Source of the DNA: Bacillota bacterium
GTDB lineage: Bacteria; Armatimonadota; Hebobacteria; Hebobacterales; Hebobacteraceae
Assembly: GCA_030668755.1 (NCBI GenBank)
Contig: DAOVEW010000027.1
Location: 1 to 7,993, forward strand
Direction of reading: 5' to 3'
DNA: 7,993 bases
The notes under the pieces were generated by a model. The model worked only from the letters and a program-made list of their open reading frames with translations. It did not search any database and had not been told where the DNA came from. Below are positions 5,888 through 7,993 of this stretch, piece after piece; position 1 is the first letter of the stretch, and the number at the start of each line of letters is the position of its first letter. The position numbers and the translations under genes are program-made.

Positions 5888-5910
5888 TTATCAGAGATAA
5901 CGGTTGATAA
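5888..5910 (+). promoter_or_regulatory. Operator-like dyads at the transcription start
   Basis: TTATC-AGA-GATAA (5888-5900) is a perfect 5-bp dyad. A second arm TGATAA at 5905-5910 also mirrors TTATCA at 5888-5893. GTATAC (5880-5885) overlaps the -10. Their position from the -10 to about +18 is typical for repressor binding. The binding protein is unknown; the helix-turn-helix protein encoded downstream is one candidate. Confidence 0.4.
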
Positions 5911-5941
5911 TGTTCGCCTGGCATTCGAAAGGAGCCGTGCC

Positions 5942-6619
5942 ATGAGCACCAAGGCTGCTGCCGCAGCGAACACCGCCGATGTTATCTGGCTTTGCCGCCG
6001 GCTTGCCTCAGCCCTGCAGGGCGGCGCCTCCATCCTGTGCGCTCTGGATGCGGTTGCACAAGATGTCCCCGCTAGCCTTCGCAGACCCCTCTCTTCGATT
6101 CGAGACTGTGTCTGCTCCGGCGGCCGCATGTCTGACACGATGATACGGCTCAGATGGCCCTCGTTCGTCTGGGAGATGGTAAAGAACGGCGAGAGCAGAG
6201 CCGACTTGGGCCCGACGCTGACTCTCATCGCCGACCGGCTTGAGGCAGAGCGGGCAATCCTCGCGCCCAAGAACCGGAAGCTCTACGCCTACGCCCTCTG
6301 CTTTGGGCGCCTGGGCGCAATGCTCGAGGCCGGCGTGCCGATTCTCGCCGCGCTGGAGACCGCAGCACAGGCGGTGCCTCGCTCCCGGGCCCACGACACG
6401 TTCATGGCCGCGCGCGACGCAGTGCGCCAGGGCGCCGACCTCTCCTATGCCATCCAACGCCTCGCTCCAGACCTTCCGGACATGACCCTCGAAATCATCC
6501 GCGACGCAGAACGCGACGGCCGCCTCGGCGAGGCCCTTCCCATCGTCGCCGATTACGTGCTTGACGAGGCCGCGAAGGGGCCGGCCCGCGGGCGGGAACA
6601 GGCGACGCAAGATGCGTGA
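5942..6619 (+). CDS. Soluble protein with two tandem GspF/PilC-type cytoplasmic domains
   Basis: GspF/PilC is normally the inner-membrane platform of type II secretion and type IV pili: two homologous cytoplasmic domains plus three membrane helices. This 225-aa protein has both domains, at about 13-105 (RRLASALQGGASILCALDAV, a Gly-Gly-rich turn at 60-62, NGESRADLGPTLTLIADRL) and 115-208 (FGRLGAMLEAGVPILAALET, RQGADLSYAIQRLAPDLP, ERDGRLGEALPIVADYV). I see no hydrophobic segment long enough to cross the membrane, either between the domains or at the end, so it should be cytoplasmic. ATG 5942 is supported by AAGGAG 7 nt upstream; the open frame reaches back to 5744, but that part crosses the promoter. 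The stop overlaps the next start by 8 nt, implying coupled translation with the GspE-like gene. Its natural partner in pili is the GspE ATPase, so a complex of the two products is likely (inference). Confidence 0.82.
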   Translation: MSTKAAAAANTADVIWLCRRLASALQGGASILCALDAVAQDVPASLRRPLSSIRDCVCSGGRMSDTMIRLRWPSFVWEMVKNGESRADLGPTLTLIADRLEAERAILAPKNRKLYAYALCFGRLGAMLEAGVPILAALETAAQAVPRSRAHDTFMAARDAVRQGADLSYAIQRLAPDLPDMTLEIIRDAERDGRLGEALPIVADYVLDEAAKGPARGREQATQDA

Positions 6620-7993
6620 GAAGAAGGCCAAGCCGAAGCGTGATGCGAGCCGCAAGCCGAAGAAGAGAGAGCCAGATCGCTCCGCAGAGGTGATGGACCT
6701 CAAGTCAGCCGCCGCCTTCCTCAAGGTCAGCAAGCCCACCTTCTACCGCTGGCTCGCCCAGGGCAAGATCAAGGGGTTCAAGGCCGGCCAGCAGTGGCGC
6801 TTCTACCGAAGCGACCTGGAGAAGTTCCTGCGCATGGAGGACCCCTCCGCCATTCACGTAGACGACGACGCTCTCAGAAAGGCGGTACAGGCGTCCCGCA
6901 AGGCGCGCGGCCTGCCTCCGGTCAAGTGGGTTCCGCTGGAGGAGATGGCTCCCGAGGAGAGCGCGGTCATCCGCGCGGTCAACACCATCATCACCGACGC
7001 GCTGGAGGCACACGCCAGCGACATCCACATGGACAACAATCACGACGAGATGCTCGTCCGCTACCGCATAGATGGCGTCTTGCACGAGGCGATGCGGTTG
7101 CCCAGGGAGGCGGGCCCGCCCCTCGTCTCGCGCCTGAAGCTGATGGGCGATATGGACATTTCGGAGCGCCGCCTCCCTCAGAACGGGCGCATCGGGATCA
7201 AGCACAAGAATCTCGACTTCGACGTGCGCGTGACTACCGTACCGTCCATCTTCGGCGAGAGCGCCATCTGCCGCATCCTCGACCAGAGCAGCATCCTCAT
7301 CGGCCTGGACAAGCTCGGTTTCTCCAGGGCTATGCAGCAAGCGTTCGAGCGCACCCTCTCCCAGCCAACCGGCATGATCGTCGTCACCGGCCCCGCCGGC
7401 TCCGGGCGCACCACAACCCTGTACTCCGCCTTGAACCTGCTCAACTCTCCCGAGCTGAAGATAGTTACTATCGAAGACCCCGTCGAGTACCGCCTCCGCG
7501 ACACCATGCAGGTCCACGTCAACCGCAAGGCTGGGCTGACGATGGCCCTCGCGCTCCGCACATTCATACGCTGCGACCCCGACATCATCTTGGTCGGCGG
7601 CCTCCGAGATGTGGAAACGGCCGAAAACTGCCTCCAGGCAGCGATCACCGGGCACCTCGTCCTCACGGCGATGCTGCCGACCGACGCACCTTCGGTCATC
7701 ACGCGCCTCATCGATATGGGACTCGAACCCTTCCTCGTCAGCGCCTCCCTCACCGCGGTTCTCGCCCAGCGCCTCGTCAGGATGGCGTGCCCACACTGCA
7801 AGGCCAAGGACAGGCCCAGTCCCGACCTGCTGAAGCGCCTCCACACCCAGACCGGCCTGGACCTCTCCAAGGCCGACTTCCAAAGGGGAAAAGGCTGTCG
7901 CGAGTGCCGCCACAGTGGGTACCGCGGCCGCACCGCGATCTTCGAGCTCCTCGAGGTAGATGAGCGGATTCGCGAGCTGATCGCGACGGGCCG
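6612..7993 (+). CDS. HTH-GspE/PilB-like protein with degenerate ATPase motifs (partial, C-terminus outside window)
   Basis: The 460 visible residues contain, in order, a basic tail (1-22), an excisionase/MerR-like helix-turn-helix (about 26-76: LKSAAAFLKVSKPTFYRWL, then GQQWRFYRSDLEKFL), a linker, and a type II/IV secretion ATPase core. Family landmarks are present: ASDIH (135-139), RYRIDG (150-155), RRLPQNGR (186-193), RVTTVPSIFGE (206-216), the Asp box TIEDPVEY (286-293), and the zinc tetracysteine CPHC (393-396) and CREC (429-432). The catalytic motifs are altered. Walker A reads GPAGSGRT, with Arg266 for the invariant Lys. VGEIRD is VGGLRD, with Gly330 for Glu. The His box LHTNDA is MLPTDA, with Leu355 for His. 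ATP hydrolysis is therefore doubtful and it may be a structural or regulatory pseudo-ATPase. ATG 6612 overlaps the previous stop (6617-6619); the ribosome binding site is weak, as expected for coupled translation. ATG 6693 is a less likely start because it trims the basic tail. Confidence 0.9.
   Translation, partial: MREKKAKPKRDASRKPKKREPDRSAEVMDLKSAAAFLKVSKPTFYRWLAQGKIKGFKAGQQWRFYRSDLEKFLRMEDPSAIHVDDDALRKAVQASRKARGLPPVKWVPLEEMAPEESAVIRAVNTIITDALEAHASDIHMDNNHDEMLVRYRIDGVLHEAMRLPREAGPPLVSRLKLMGDMDISERRLPQNGRIGIKHKNLDFDVRVTTVPSIFGESAICRILDQSSILIGLDKLGFSRAMQQAFERTLSQPTGMIVVTGPAGSGRTTTLYSALNLLNSPELKIVTIEDPVEYRLRDTMQVHVNRKAGLTMALALRTFIRCDPDIILVGGLRDVETAENCLQAAITGHLVLTAMLPTDAPSVITRLIDMGLEPFLVSASLTAVLAQRLVRMACPHCKAKDRPSPDLLKRLHTQTGLDLSKADFQRGKGCRECRHSGYRGRTAIFELLEVDERIRELIATG

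Noticed and set aside
5744..5941. N-terminal extension of the GspF-like frame
   Set aside because: It crosses the promoter and operator region and overlaps the divergent DUF2156 start; ATG 5942 has AAGGAG at good spacing.
6705..7913. Long (402-codon) minus-strand open frame opposite the GspE-like gene
   Set aside because: It is an antisense shadow of a strongly coding G+C-rich gene; its translation has no recognisable domain, whereas the plus strand shows a full family core.

Overview
This window comes from a G+C-rich bacterial genome, to judge from the strong G/C bias at third codon positions, the many GTG/TTG starts and the overlapping genes. The phylum cannot be fixed from sequence alone. 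The mix of a DUF4832-type glycoside-hydrolase-like protein, a GH4 enzyme, an RraA-like protein and type II secretion/type IV pilus-like genes would suit a saccharolytic environmental lineage such as Armatimonadota or Planctomycetota; this is a low-confidence inference.

Layout. (1) Positions 1-3222, minus strand: a three-gene cluster in the order RraA-like protein, GH4 NAD/Mn-type glycosidase, DUF4832-like hydrolase (cut by the window start). Spacing is tight and a strong hairpin lies between the first two genes. It looks like a sugar or sugar-acid catabolic operon. (2) Positions 3223-3769, plus strand: a groES gene with a very good sigma70-type promoter and no groEL after it, followed by a perfect 28-bp palindrome. 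(3) Positions 3770-4225: a stretch without a recognisable gene but with several small palindromes. (4) Positions 4226-4426, plus strand: a TTG-started, 54-residue, almost pure Lys/Ala/Thr protein built from pentapeptides and a 45-bp tandem repeat, then a terminator-like hairpin. (5) Positions 4473-5818, minus strand: a DUF2156-family protein that has lost its middle, followed by a secreted M23 (LytM-type) metallopeptidase. (6) Positions 5859-7993, plus strand: a strong promoter with operator-like dyads, a soluble protein made of two GspF-type cytoplasmic domains, and, overlapping it by 8 nt, a GspE/PilB-family protein that carries an excisionase-like helix-turn-helix at its N-terminus (cut by the window end).

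The most interesting part is region 6. The GspE-like protein keeps the family scaffold (arginine-rich region, Asp box, tetracysteine zinc site). It has, however, lost the Walker A lysine (Arg), the Walker B-adjacent glutamate (Gly) and the His-box histidine (Leu). Its partner keeps two GspF cytoplasmic domains but has none of the GspF membrane helices. Together they look like a secretion/pilus motor module turned into a soluble, possibly DNA-binding, non-motor cassette. That function is inference; the residue changes and the domain layout are read directly from the sequence.
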